A stretch of DNA of 64,000 nucleotides from Thermotomaculum hydrothermale (GTDB lineage: Bacteria; Acidobacteriota; Holophagae; Thermotomaculales; Thermotomaculaceae): the NCBI RefSeq assembly GCF_016592575.1, contig NZ_AP017470.1:1510501-1574500 (forward strand). The letters run 5' to 3'. Each line of letters begins with the position of its first letter. The first letter of the stretch is position 1. Under the pieces are notes generated by a model, which saw only the letters and a list, made by a program, of their open reading frames with translations, did not search any database and had not been told where the DNA came from. Of the stretch, positions 42,038 through 51,390 are shown piece by piece. A program made the translations under genes and the position numbers.

Positions 42038-43360
42038 CTAATCCTTTAACAAAACAAGGTTGCGAATTCCCTTTTTGTATATCTGATGAAAATAGATATT
42101 TGCCGCTGCCCTTCCTAAAATAAAAGAAAGTGCCGCAGCGTGCGCTCCAATTAAATTCATTTTTAGAAAAACAAGCATTAAAACCACAATTGATACAAAC
42201 TCAACAATTGTGCCATATGTTATATGCCTCGTTAAAGCAGCATTTACAAGAACACTTCTCTGCCATGAGATTAAAATGCTTAAAGCAGGCAATAGAACAA
42301 GAATGGATGCGGTTTGAACTGCAAGGGGTATTAAGTCTGGCGACAATCCGGCTACCTTCTGAAACCATAAATATCTTGCAGGGGTAAGCATTATTGCAGC
42401 AAGGGTAAAAGAAACAATTACCGAAAGCATAAAAACAAATGTTTTCAATGTGTTAAAGTTTTCGTCATCGTATTTCATTAAAGCAACACCCACTTCCTGG
42501 AAAGAAAGCCCCATGCTCCTAAAGATAAAAATAAAAGAGGTAACAACAGGCAAAACCGCAAGGGAATCAAGGGCAAGCCTGCTTTTTGCAACAAAAAAGG
42601 TAACAATAGGCTGAACACCTAAGGCAATAAAAGAGGTTAAAGCAAGGGGGATATAAAAAGTTGCCAGATAACCATAGGTAAGATTAAAATCACTTTCTGT
42701 TTTTAAAACTCTATCTTTTATAATTTCGTAAGTCATTGCATATATAACAAATGCCTCAAAAATCACAGCAAAGGAAAGAGATATTGCGCCAACATAAACA
42801 CCTTTAAAATTGGTAAAATTTGCAAGTAAAAGGGTTGAAATTATGACAGTTAGAATCCTGATTACAGTACCATAAGCAATTCTTTTTGTTTTATTGTTTG
42901 CAATTAGAATTCCCTGATAAAACCTTCTAAAACCAATTGCCGCAGGCCAGGGGAGTAATAAAGCAGTTGCATGGTATACAAGAATGGCAAGTCTTTTTTC
43001 CAGCCCCATAAGGGTAATGGTAATAAAATTAAAAACCTTAGGGATTAGAACAATCCCCATAATTAAAGTGATTAAAAAGTTTAAAAGAAAGGTAAAATTA
43101 CGCAATTTTTTATAAGATTGCCTGTTTTTCACAAGTGCTGTTGAGGCTGTCATAAGCATAATAATTGGCGCTTCAACTATTAAAGCAAAAGAAAACGCAA
43201 TTCCGTATGCAGCAAGGTTATATTTAGCATCACTTAACCTTGCAATTACAGCTGTAGTGTATGGCCCCTCAAAAGACATCATAAGCCATGTCAGGGCAAT
43301 TGGGAACCAGAATTTGAATATATACTTTAAAGTCAACTCACCTTTTTTCATCAAAATCAA
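42038..43360 (-). CDS. Multidrug/oligosaccharide-lipid (MATE/flippase-like) membrane protein
   Basis: 440 residues with about 12 hydrophobic helices in two similar halves, each starting with a loop ahead of F/Y-x-P-I/L-A-L-T (FWFPIALTW; FYIPLALTS). This layout fits the MOP superfamily. It lacks strong MATE-, MurJ- or Wzx-specific motifs that I can place, and ANKH-like exporters are another option. Convergent with the repeat lipoprotein gene. Substrate unknown. Confidence 0.75.
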   Translation of the reverse strand: MILMKKGELTLKYIFKFWFPIALTWLMMSFEGPYTTAVIARLSDAKYNLAAYGIAFSFALIVEAPIIMLMTASTALVKNRQSYKKLRNFTFLLNFLITLIMGIVLIPKVFNFITITLMGLEKRLAILVYHATALLLPWPAAIGFRRFYQGILIANNKTKRIAYGTVIRILTVIISTLLLANFTNFKGVYVGAISLSFAVIFEAFVIYAMTYEIIKDRVLKTESDFNLTYGYLATFYIPLALTSFIALGVQPIVTFFVAKSRLALDSLAVLPVVTSFIFIFRSMGLSFQEVGVALMKYDDENFNTLKTFVFMLSVIVSFTLAAIMLTPARYLWFQKVAGLSPDLIPLAVQTASILVLLPALSILISWQRSVLVNAALTRHITYGTIVEFVSIVVLMLVFLKMNLIGAHAAALSFILGRAAANIYFHQIYKKGIRNLVLLKD

Positions 43361-43471
43361 ATTAACATATCAATTTCAATAAAGAAACAAAAAATATAAA
43401 ACCCGTATAAACAAATTTCTAATATTCCCTATTACTTTCTTTTGCTTTTATTTCTAACCAGATAATAGTTC

Positions 43472-43500
43472 TTGACTTAATTCTTTTTTTATCCAATAAT
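43472..43500 (+). promoter_or_regulatory. Strong promoter upstream of the helical-repeat gene
   Basis: TTGACT (43472-43477), 17-bp spacer, AATAAT (43495-43500); five of six matches in each box. Transcription would start near 43507, giving a leader of about 55 bases that contains two hairpins. Confidence 0.65.
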
Positions 43501-43506
43501 TTAAAA

Positions 43507-43555
43507 AGGTAGAAATACCTCCTTGCAATCTGGCAGGTTTTACCTGCCCTTTTTT
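43507..43555 (+). terminator. Attenuator-like leader: small hairpin plus terminator directly before a start codon
   Basis: Hairpin 1 is AGGTA-GAAA-TACCT (43507-43520). Hairpin 2 is GGCAGGT-TTT-ACCTGCC (43532-43548), a 7-bp GC-rich stem followed by CTTTTTT (43549-43555). The next ATG is at 43561. TACCT occurs in both hairpins, so AGGTA could pair with either, allowing alternative folds. There is no upstream plus-strand gene to terminate; either regulated attenuation or a roughly 50-base small RNA would explain it. Confidence 0.65.
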
Positions 43556-43560
43556 ATTGG

Positions 43561-45330
43561 ATGGTTAATATGGAACTATTTGAAAGCCTGTCTCAGATTG
43601 AGCAATCCTACTTAAAAGTTTTAAATCAAATGAGAAGACAGGATTTTTCCGACAAAGAGTTAGGTTTCGTCCTTAATGTAGCAAGGTTTACTTCATCCCC
43701 TATTTTGCTTGCCTTTATTATGGCCTGTCCAAAGTGGTACAACAGGCCTGAGATAAAAGAAGTGCTTTCCCACCACGAGTTGATACCATCAGGTTTAAAA
43801 AATTACTTTAGAAAGGTTTTAAGTGTTATTGACCTTTTCAAACAGGCGGGGCAATCTCAAAACCAAGAGGAGAAAGAAAAATTACTCTTAAGAGCAAAAC
43901 TGATAATTGATCATCTAATGGATATAGACAAAGAATTTCTCAAAAAATACCTTACAAAATCATTAACTGAAAAGGGTTGCCCAGAGACAGACGAAGCTTT
44001 TCTAAAAAAGGTTCAAGAGGTCTACGAAAACTACTTCCAGAAAGAAGAATCGCTCTCAATAGATGAAAAAACTATAGAAGAGAAAATTATAAAGGCAAAA
44101 ACCTCTACGGACTCTAAAGAGTTGATGGCTCTTGCTTTAGATCCTGATAGAAGGGTATGGGAAACAGCTATATCTAACAGATACCTTGAGGAAAAAGAGA
44201 TAATTGAAGTTTTAAATAAAACTGATAAATCTGAAGTAATTACCTATATTTTCAACACTCCAAGGTGGTTTTTCAAAGAATCGGTGAGGAAAGCTATTGA
44301 AAATCATAGTGCAACTCCTGAAGCTGTTAAATTTTCTATAAGGAAGAGTGAACATGTGTTAACACTGTTTGAAAAACTTTCAAAACTAAAGAGAAATATT
44401 TCAGAAAGGGATAAAACAATAGAATTAATTGTTGATGAACTAAAAACCTGCTCTGAGCTTGAACTTCAATACATTACCGTTGGTGTTAAGAGAAGATGGC
44501 CTAACTTGCTCAACATTATAAAGATTGTTTACAACTTTATGGATAAAAAGGGGTTGTTTGAGAGAGAGACAATTGAAAAAGAAATTGAATTAAGCCAGAA
44601 ACTTGAAGAATCAGATATATTTAAACTTATCCAGAGAGCAGCCTTTTCTAATGACCCGAAAGAATTGGAAATGCTAATAAACTATAATGATTTAAATGTA
44701 TTTAGGAATGCCCTTGCAAATCCCAACTTAAAAAGAGAAAACTTAATCCCTTTTATTCATTCTTTTAATACAAGAAAGCTTTTAATTCTTGCTAATTCAC
44801 CGAAATGGAATAAAGACATAAAAGTTATCTCAACAATGCTACATAACAAAAACCTCCCTGAACAATATGGGCTAAAGTTTGTAAAGGAATTAACAGATTT
44901 AAAAGACTTGCTTGATGTTTTAAGAGATAAAAAGATTGCCTCTATTGAAATCAAAAATGTTGCATACTCTACCCTTTTGAAAAAATTTAATGAAATGTCC
45001 AACTATGAAAAGGCAAAGTTTATTATTGATACAAACGGAGAAATTTTTAGAGAGCTGTGGAGTGTTATATTTAACGATGAAAAACTGCTCGAAACTCTTC
45101 TTACAGAATTTAAGCCAGGAGAAGATGTTGTGGCAAGAATAGTACACTCAAGGCTTACTCCTGTATCTATTCTAAAATTAATTATAGAAAAAGGAATTCA
45201 TTTAGACAATATAGCAGTGGTAATTGAATTTTTCTCAAACCCCAAAACTGGCTTATCCTTGCAGGAGCAATTATTAAATAAAATAAGCCCTGAAATAAAA
45301 GAACAATTAAAAAAGAGAAATTTGATTTAA
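43561..45330 (+). CDS. Helical-repeat (HEAT/leucine-rich-variant-like) protein
   Basis: 589 residues, almost all helical, with no signal peptide. Repeating two-helix units contain patterns such as ALDPDRRVWETAISN, FNTPRWFFKESVRKAI and ALANPNLKRENLIPFI, similar to HEAT or LRV repeats. A charged coiled segment lies at about 150-185. Such scaffolds bind proteins. The ATG at 43570 is an alternative start. No clear ribosome site separates the start from the terminator hairpin, so expression is probably controlled by that leader. Function unknown. Confidence 0.75.
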   Translation: MVNMELFESLSQIEQSYLKVLNQMRRQDFSDKELGFVLNVARFTSSPILLAFIMACPKWYNRPEIKEVLSHHELIPSGLKNYFRKVLSVIDLFKQAGQSQNQEEKEKLLLRAKLIIDHLMDIDKEFLKKYLTKSLTEKGCPETDEAFLKKVQEVYENYFQKEESLSIDEKTIEEKIIKAKTSTDSKELMALALDPDRRVWETAISNRYLEEKEIIEVLNKTDKSEVITYIFNTPRWFFKESVRKAIENHSATPEAVKFSIRKSEHVLTLFEKLSKLKRNISERDKTIELIVDELKTCSELELQYITVGVKRRWPNLLNIIKIVYNFMDKKGLFERETIEKEIELSQKLEESDIFKLIQRAAFSNDPKELEMLINYNDLNVFRNALANPNLKRENLIPFIHSFNTRKLLILANSPKWNKDIKVISTMLHNKNLPEQYGLKFVKELTDLKDLLDVLRDKKIASIEIKNVAYSTLLKKFNEMSNYEKAKFIIDTNGEIFRELWSVIFNDEKLLETLLTEFKPGEDVVARIVHSRLTPVSILKLIIEKGIHLDNIAVVIEFFSNPKTGLSLQEQLLNKISPEIKEQLKKRNLI

Positions 45331-48300
45331 TCACTCAAACTTTCAAAAATTACTCTTTTAAAATCTTCAAGCAGATAAGGTTTAGGCAGAACATTTACAA
45401 AACCCAGCTTTTTAAACTGAGACATGGCAGCTGAATGTGCATAACCGCTTGAGACAACAACCTTTACATCAGGGTCAATTTTCTTTAACTCTTTTAATGT
45501 TTCCTCTCCACCCATCCCACCAACAACTGTTAAATCAACAAAAACAATATCAAACCTTTCACCTCTATTAAGTGCATCTTTATACTCTTTTACAGCGTCT
45601 TCTCCATTGGCAACACATACTATGTTGCAATTTAAAGCATATGCAAAATCCTCGGCAACATCCCTTACATCTTCTTCATCATCCATAAAAAGTATGTTCA
45701 AGCTTGAAAAATCAAAATCCTCTATAGTCTCTTTCCCACCTTTTTTGAGAACACTATGGGGAACATCTTTCTCTTCAATTTTTACAATTTTTGGTTTAGG
45801 TTTTTCCTCTAACCCTTCTTTTACAGGCAAATAAATATGAAAAATTGCTCCACCTGATGGATTATTTTCAGCGGTTATATATCCTTCATGTTTTGAAATT
45901 ACAGAATATGCAACTGCAAGACCCAGCCCTGTACCGTATTTTTTGGTTGTAAAGTAAGGCTCAAAAATTCTTTCAAGAATCTCATGGGGAATACCTGGGC
46001 CATTATCTTCAATCGTTATATGAATATATTTTAGATATTTCTCTTTTAATGGCAATGAAGCATACTTTTTTTTATCGTAGAAAAAGTTTTCTGCTTTTAT
46101 TGTAATTGTTCCTTTGTTTTTTAAAACATCCCTTGCATTGGTAAAAATATTATTAAAAACCTGTTCCAGCTGAGTGGGATCTGCTTCAATTGGATACAGA
46201 TCAGGAGCAATTTCAAAAATTGTCTTTATTGAACTGCCTGCAAGGAAAAGATTTGCCATATTTTTCAGAAATTCTCCCACATTTTCAATTTTCTTTTTTA
46301 TTGGTGCTCCTCCTTTGGCAAAAGTCAAAAGCCTTTGAGCCAATCCTGTTGCCTTCTTTAAAGAAATTTGTGCCCTTTCAAGAATAGGTTTTAAATCATC
46401 AGACGCCTTAATCAAAGCTAATTCAATATTACCCTGCAAAACTTGTAGTAAATTGTTAAAATCGTGTGCAATACCAGCAGCAAGGGTAGCCAGTGATTCA
46501 AGTTTCTTCTGTTTTACAATTTCTCTTTTGTAAATCTCATGTTCGGTAATATCACTTATTACTACAATACCCCCTAAAATTTTTTGATTAATCCTGACAG
46601 GAGAGCCTGAAACAGCGACAAAAAGCTCATCTCCATTATCTTTATAAAGAAAAAGCTTATCATTCTGATAACCTTCAATAATTTCTTTAAAACTCAGGGA
46701 AACTTTCTTAATTTCCCTTGTGCCTAATTCATCCTCAAAATAAAAAGAAAGCACCTCGTTGCAATTCAGGCCTACAAGATCCTTCTCTTTCTGGTTAAAC
46801 AATTTTTCCGCAGCCTTGTTCACTATACTTACTCTTCCCTTTTCGTCAAGGACAACAACTCCTTCCGCAATGCTTCGTAAAGTTGCGGCAAGCTTTTCTT
46901 TTTCCTGTTTTAGCCCTTCCTGGTAAACCTTTCTTGGGGTTATATCAATGGCAGTACCTAATGCTAATTTTCTATTTTTTATCTCTATGTGATCAGCAAC
47001 AAATTCAATCCATCTCACTTTGCCGTCTTTTCTTACAATCCTGAACTCGTATGATTGCGGGACTTCGTCTCCTTCTAACCTCTTTAATCCCCTTTCTTTC
47101 ACAAGCATCTGTTCTTCCGGGTGAACAACCTCCCAGAAATGCATTTTTAACATCTCTTCTTCTGAATAGCCTAATATCTGACATGTTGCTGGATTCACAT
47201 ATTCAAAATACTCGCTATAAAGGAAAACAGCAGCTTTGGTATTTTCTGCAAAAGCCCTGAACTTCTCTTCACTTTCCTTTAATTTTTCCTGCAATTTTAC
47301 CTCTTCGTCTATATCATGCACAAGGGCAATAAAATATTTTTCACCCTTTAAAACCACCACACTTAATCTGACAAATATCCAGAATGACCTTCCATCTTTG
47401 GATTTTGCAATCCAACGAAAGCTGGTTAACCCATTTTTTAATGCTTCCTCTAAATAATTTTTAAACAGGTTTTTTGAAAATGTTTCATCACTTAAATCCA
47501 TAACATTCATATTTTTTAATTTTTCTTCTGAATATTTAAACATTTCAACAAAGCTTTCATTTACCTGGAGGATATTCCCCCCTGAATCCATTAAAACAAA
47601 CCCATCAGGCATCGATTTTAATAGTATGCTTAACTCCTCATTAACCTCGCTTAATTCATCCTCCCTGCTTTTTATTGCATTTACCATCTTTTCTATCTCA
47701 TTTAGAAGTTTTCCAAATTCTCTAAATTTCACATCTCGACCAATAGCATCATACTCATACTTACCCTTTTCAACCTCCTCAATAGCATCACTTAATATTT
47801 CAAATGGAACTAATATATAATTTTTAATTAAATACCTGCTTCCTATTAACATAATGATTGTAAGCACAACAATCAAACATAGCATTAGCAATATATAAGA
47901 ATTGACAAAACTCTTTAACCTTTCTTTAGAATAAAGAATCTCCACAGCACCTATTTTTTTATTATTAAAAAAAACAGGCTTAATAATTTTTTTACTCAAT
48001 TCTGCGGGAATTGCCTCTTTAGAATATGGAGAAACCCAGGAAATAACAGTTTTACCAGCATCATCAAAAACACTAACTGCATACACATCTTTGTTTTCTG
48101 CAAAAACCTGAGTATATCTCCCTACTGCGTCAAAATCATAACTCCAAAGGGGATATGCAATTACATTTGCAAAAGATTCAGCATAACTGTTAATCTCCTT
48201 TAAAAATGTTTTATTCTTTTGAAAATATGAAACCCCCATAAAAAGAAAACCGCTTATGGTAAAAGCAACAAGTATTTGAACAAGGTAGGCTACTGAAAAT

Positions 48301-48335
48301 TTATTGAGAATAGAAGGGACTTTGCTCTTTTTCAT
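45327..48335 (-). CDS. Multi-PAS hybrid histidine kinase with receiver domain
   Basis: About 1002 residues. Order: transmembrane helix (about 13-33), periplasmic sensor, second helix (about 145-168), HAMP linker, three PAS/PAC domains (about 230-610), phosphoacceptor H624 in AHDFNNLL, ATPase domain (DNGPGIP, FEPYFTTKKYGTGLGLAVAY) and a C-terminal receiver (FMDDEEDVRD, IVFVDLTVVGGMGG, LPKPY). Hybrid kinases pass phosphate His-Asp internally and need an output partner, none adjacent. Start 48335 (ATG, GAGGTG upstream) is preferred to GTG at 48341. It overlaps the convergent gene by 4 bases. Confidence 0.93.
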   Translation of the reverse strand: MKKSKVPSILNKFSVAYLVQILVAFTISGFLFMGVSYFQKNKTFLKEINSYAESFANVIAYPLWSYDFDAVGRYTQVFAENKDVYAVSVFDDAGKTVISWVSPYSKEAIPAELSKKIIKPVFFNNKKIGAVEILYSKERLKSFVNSYILLMLCLIVVLTIIMLIGSRYLIKNYILVPFEILSDAIEEVEKGKYEYDAIGRDVKFREFGKLLNEIEKMVNAIKSREDELSEVNEELSILLKSMPDGFVLMDSGGNILQVNESFVEMFKYSEEKLKNMNVMDLSDETFSKNLFKNYLEEALKNGLTSFRWIAKSKDGRSFWIFVRLSVVVLKGEKYFIALVHDIDEEVKLQEKLKESEEKFRAFAENTKAAVFLYSEYFEYVNPATCQILGYSEEEMLKMHFWEVVHPEEQMLVKERGLKRLEGDEVPQSYEFRIVRKDGKVRWIEFVADHIEIKNRKLALGTAIDITPRKVYQEGLKQEKEKLAATLRSIAEGVVVLDEKGRVSIVNKAAEKLFNQKEKDLVGLNCNEVLSFYFEDELGTREIKKVSLSFKEIIEGYQNDKLFLYKDNGDELFVAVSGSPVRINQKILGGIVVISDITEHEIYKREIVKQKKLESLATLAAGIAHDFNNLLQVLQGNIELALIKASDDLKPILERAQISLKKATGLAQRLLTFAKGGAPIKKKIENVGEFLKNMANLFLAGSSIKTIFEIAPDLYPIEADPTQLEQVFNNIFTNARDVLKNKGTITIKAENFFYDKKKYASLPLKEKYLKYIHITIEDNGPGIPHEILERIFEPYFTTKKYGTGLGLAVAYSVISKHEGYITAENNPSGGAIFHIYLPVKEGLEEKPKPKIVKIEEKDVPHSVLKKGGKETIEDFDFSSLNILFMDDEEDVRDVAEDFAYALNCNIVCVANGEDAVKEYKDALNRGERFDIVFVDLTVVGGMGGEETLKELKKIDPDVKVVVSSGYAHSAAMSQFKKLGFVNVLPKPYLLEDFKRVIFESLSD

Positions 48336-48355
48336 TCTCACCTCTTAGTAATTAA

Positions 48356-48383
48356 ATAATACTATCTATTTATTTTTTTTCAA
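48356..48383 (-). promoter_or_regulatory. Promoter of the hybrid kinase gene
   Basis: Minus strand TTGAAA (48378-48383), 16-bp spacer, TATTAT (48356-48361), close to the start codon. Confidence 0.5.
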
Positions 48384-48483
48384 CATTCAAATAACACAAG
48401 AACTCTACCCATTGTGGCAAATTGCAAAAAGCTCTTTATTATGCTAATCTTTTTTAAGAGATGATAGCAACGGAGGGAGTAAT

Positions 48484-48930
48484 ATGGCTGTAAAATTATT
48501 TGAGGAAGGATTATCACTGCTTGCAAAAAAGGATTATAAAAAAGCTATGGAAAAATTTAATAAAACTGTTGAACAAACAGATAATCTTCAACTTGTAGCA
48601 AAATGCAAAAGTTTTATTAACTTATGTAAAGAAAAAATTAAAGAAACAGAAAAAAAGAATGAAGAGATCGATTACGGATACGCTGTTTACCTTATAAACA
48701 ACGGGAAATTTGAAGAAAGCAAGGAGATACTTGAAGAAACATTTAAAAAGAAAAAAGATAAAACCGATACCTATTATTATCTTTACGCAATAGCAGAAGC
48801 AGGAAGCAACAATCATGTAAATGCCAAAAAATATTTACAAAAAGCAATAAGTCACAATCCATCTATTATTCATTTAGCCCTAAAAGAACCTTTATTAAAA
48901 GACATTGCGGTAAAAATAGCGGAGAAATAA
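48484..48930 (+). CDS. Small TPR protein upstream of glmU
   Basis: 148 residues. Two or three TPR units: FEEGLSLLAKKDYKKAMEKF near the start, and AVYLINNGKFEESKEILEET in the centre. Cytoplasmic, with strong GGAGGG before the start. It ends one base before the glmU start codon, so the two are co-translated. Its relation to GlmU is unknown. Confidence 0.82.
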   Translation: MAVKLFEEGLSLLAKKDYKKAMEKFNKTVEQTDNLQLVAKCKSFINLCKEKIKETEKKNEEIDYGYAVYLINNGKFEESKEILEETFKKKKDKTDTYYYLYAIAEAGSNNHVNAKKYLQKAISHNPSIIHLALKEPLLKDIAVKIAEK

Positions 48931-48931
48931 A

Positions 48932-50308
48932 ATGACAATTAAATGGCTTATTCTTGCCGCAGGAGAAGGGAAGAGGATGAAATCCTCAATCCCCAAGGTT
49001 TTCCATAAAGTAGCAGGGATTCCTATACTTTTTAGAATATTAAGAATAGGGGAAAGCTTAAGAATTAAAACAGGAGTGGTTTTAGGCAAAAATATTAACA
49101 AAGCAAAAGAATTTTTACAAAACATTCCTGTGGAGCTATTTGAACAAAAGGAGAGATTGGGAACTGCCCACGCAGTAATGTGCGCTTCTGAATTTTACTC
49201 TAATCCAGAAGGGTACACTTTAATTACTCCAGGGGATATACCGCTTTTAGAAAAAGAGGATATAGAAAACTTTATAACATTCACTTTGGAAAGGGATACC
49301 GATGCTTCCATTCTGGCGTTTTATACTAAAAACCCTGCAGGATACGGAAGGGTTTTTGAAAAAGACGGAGAGTTTTTCAACATAATTGAAGAAAAAGACG
49401 CAAATGAAGAAGAGAAGAAAAACAATCTGGTAAATTCAGGAATCTACCTCTTTAAAAATTCCCTTTTAACTCAATATTTAAAAGAGATATCAAACAATAA
49501 TGCGCAGGGGGAATACTATTTAACAGATTTACCTGCAATACTTAAACATAAAAACTATTCGGTTGTGGTTTACAAAACAGAAAAGGAAGAAAATTTTTAC
49601 GGTGTAAACGATAGAAAACAATTAGCAGATGCTGACAGAATAGCTATACACAGAAATATAGAAAAGCATTTGGCAAACGGTGTAACAATTTATCAACCTG
49701 AAACTGTAAGGATAGAGGATAATGTTGAAATAGGAAATGACACAATAATCTACCCGGGAGTAATTGTTGAACAGGGAAGTAAAATTGGTAAAAACTGTGT
49801 TTTAAAATCTGGTTGTGTAATTATTGAAAGTTTAATAGGGAACAATACTACAATTCTTGAATACTCTCATTTAGAAGGAGCTAAAATCTCCTCTAACTGT
49901 TCAATTGGACCTTTTGCAAGGCTGAGGCCTGGAACAGAAATTGAGACCAATGTTAAGGTTGGAAACTTTGTGGAAACAAAAAAAGCAATACTTAAAAATG
50001 GAGTAAAAGCTTCTCATCTTTCATACCTGGGAGATTGTGAAATAGGAGAAAACACAAATATAGGAGCAGGAACAATTACCTGCAACTACGACGGTGAGAA
50101 AAAACACAAAACAATTATAGGAAAAAATTGCTTCATAGGAAGCGATACTCAACTTGTTGCCCCGGTGAAAATAGGAGATTTTTCATACATAGGTGCTGGC
50201 TCAACAATAACAAACAATGTCCCTGAGTGTAGTCTTGCTTTATCAAGGGCAAAACAAAAGGTAATAGAAGGCTGGCCTAAAAAAAAGGGTAAAAAATGCC
50301 ACAATTAA
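48932..50308 (+). CDS. glmU: Bifunctional UDP-GlcNAc pyrophosphorylase / glucosamine-1-phosphate acetyltransferase
   Basis: 458 residues making UDP-GlcNAc for peptidoglycan and LPS. The N-terminal uridyltransferase has LILAAGEGKRMKSSIPKV, LGTAHAV and TPGDIPLL. The C-terminal left-handed beta helix has hexapeptide repeats and the acetyltransferase signature GPFARLRPG, plus LSYLGDCEIG and GAGTITCNYDG. Full length. It overlaps the DUF4388 gene by 13 bases. Confidence 0.96.
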   Translation: MTIKWLILAAGEGKRMKSSIPKVFHKVAGIPILFRILRIGESLRIKTGVVLGKNINKAKEFLQNIPVELFEQKERLGTAHAVMCASEFYSNPEGYTLITPGDIPLLEKEDIENFITFTLERDTDASILAFYTKNPAGYGRVFEKDGEFFNIIEEKDANEEEKKNNLVNSGIYLFKNSLLTQYLKEISNNNAQGEYYLTDLPAILKHKNYSVVVYKTEKEENFYGVNDRKQLADADRIAIHRNIEKHLANGVTIYQPETVRIEDNVEIGNDTIIYPGVIVEQGSKIGKNCVLKSGCVIIESLIGNNTTILEYSHLEGAKISSNCSIGPFARLRPGTEIETNVKVGNFVETKKAILKNGVKASHLSYLGDCEIGENTNIGAGTITCNYDGEKKHKTIIGKNCFIGSDTQLVAPVKIGDFSYIGAGSTITNNVPECSLALSRAKQKVIEGWPKKKGKKCHN

Positions 50309-51390
50309 AAGGCTCTTTAGAATTAATGGGAATTGCTGATGCAATGCAATTCCTGTCTGTAAGTGGCGACACAGGTGTTTTAAAAATTACAAATTATAAA
50401 GAAACCAAAAAGGTTTATTTTAAAAATGGAAAAATTATAGCAACTGCTTCAGAAAACCCAAACGAATACCTGGGACAATTCCTAATAAGTTATGGAATAA
50501 TTACAGAAAAGGGGTTAAAAGAAGCCATAGATGCACAAAAAGAAAAAAAAATGATGTTAGGCAAGATGCTTGTTGAAGAAGGAATTGTTAGCGAAGAAAA
50601 AATGAAAGCCTTTATTAAAACAAAAATAGAAGAAACCATATACAGTGCTTTTACATGGGAAGAAGGGGAATACGAGTTTGTCCCTGGAGAAACTATTGAA
50701 CTTGATATGCTGGAGGTAGAGGTAGATCCTAACGCAGTTATCTTAGAAGCAGCCAGAAGGGTTGACGAATGGGAGAGGATAAGAAAGGTAATTCCTTCAA
50801 GAGATTACATTCCAGTTATTATCTTTGACAAAGTTGTTGACTCTTTACCTCTTTCTCCCAACCATGCCAAACTTTTGAGAGCCATAAACGGGAAAAAAAG
50901 TGTTGAAAATATTGCAATGGAATTCCGCTCTCCTGAATTTTATGTGTTTAAAAACCTTTTTGATTGCTACCAGAATGGTTATATAAAGTTTAAAAAACCA
51001 GGCGAAATAGACCTTTCGCTCGCCAAAAAAAGCATTAGAAACAAAGTTTTTAAATTAATAGAACAGGGTTCATTTTTAGAAGCATTTACACTTATTGAAG
51101 TACTATCCTTTAAATACAGAGACCCCAAGCTTGCAAACGATTTAAACAAAGTACTCCAGAAAAAGGTTGAGGAAATTGTGGGAGACGGAAGCAAAATACC
51201 AAAATTAACAAAAACAATTAATGAAATTGCTGCAATGACTTTTTCACCTGAAGAGGGATTTTTAATTTCAAGGATTAATGGAAGCTGGGACATAAACTCA
51301 ATTATTAAAATTTCTCCAATAAAGGAAAACAAAGCAAGAACAATATTTGCTGAACTTTATCAAAAAGGTATAATTAAGTTTGATGGATAA
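50296..51390 (+). CDS. DUF4388 (PATAN-type) domain protein
   Basis: 364 residues. Residues 1-110 have the DUF4388 pattern: LKGSLELMGIADAMQFLSVS, GVLKI and VYFKNGKIIATAS. A middle section (FLISYGIITEKGLKEAI, MLVEEGIVSEEKM) resembles the N-domain of GspE/PilB proteins. Then two winged-helix-like repeats (SPNHAKLLRAINGKKSVENI; SPEEGFLISRINGSWDI). These proteins often occur beside signalling or motility genes and may be adaptors. It overlaps neighbours on both sides. Confidence 0.83.
   Translation: MPQLKGSLELMGIADAMQFLSVSGDTGVLKITNYKETKKVYFKNGKIIATASENPNEYLGQFLISYGIITEKGLKEAIDAQKEKKMMLGKMLVEEGIVSEEKMKAFIKTKIEETIYSAFTWEEGEYEFVPGETIELDMLEVEVDPNAVILEAARRVDEWERIRKVIPSRDYIPVIIFDKVVDSLPLSPNHAKLLRAINGKKSVENIAMEFRSPEFYVFKNLFDCYQNGYIKFKKPGEIDLSLAKKSIRNKVFKLIEQGSFLEAFTLIEVLSFKYRDPKLANDLNKVLQKKVEEIVGDGSKIPKLTKTINEIAAMTFSPEEGFLISRINGSWDINSIIKISPIKENKARTIFAELYQKGIIKFDG

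Noticed and set aside
43501-43560. Known riboswitch class (preQ1, SAM, guanidine, fluoride) in the 43.5 kb leader.
   Set aside because: Too short and lacking the conserved loop bases of those classes; reported only as an attenuator-like leader.
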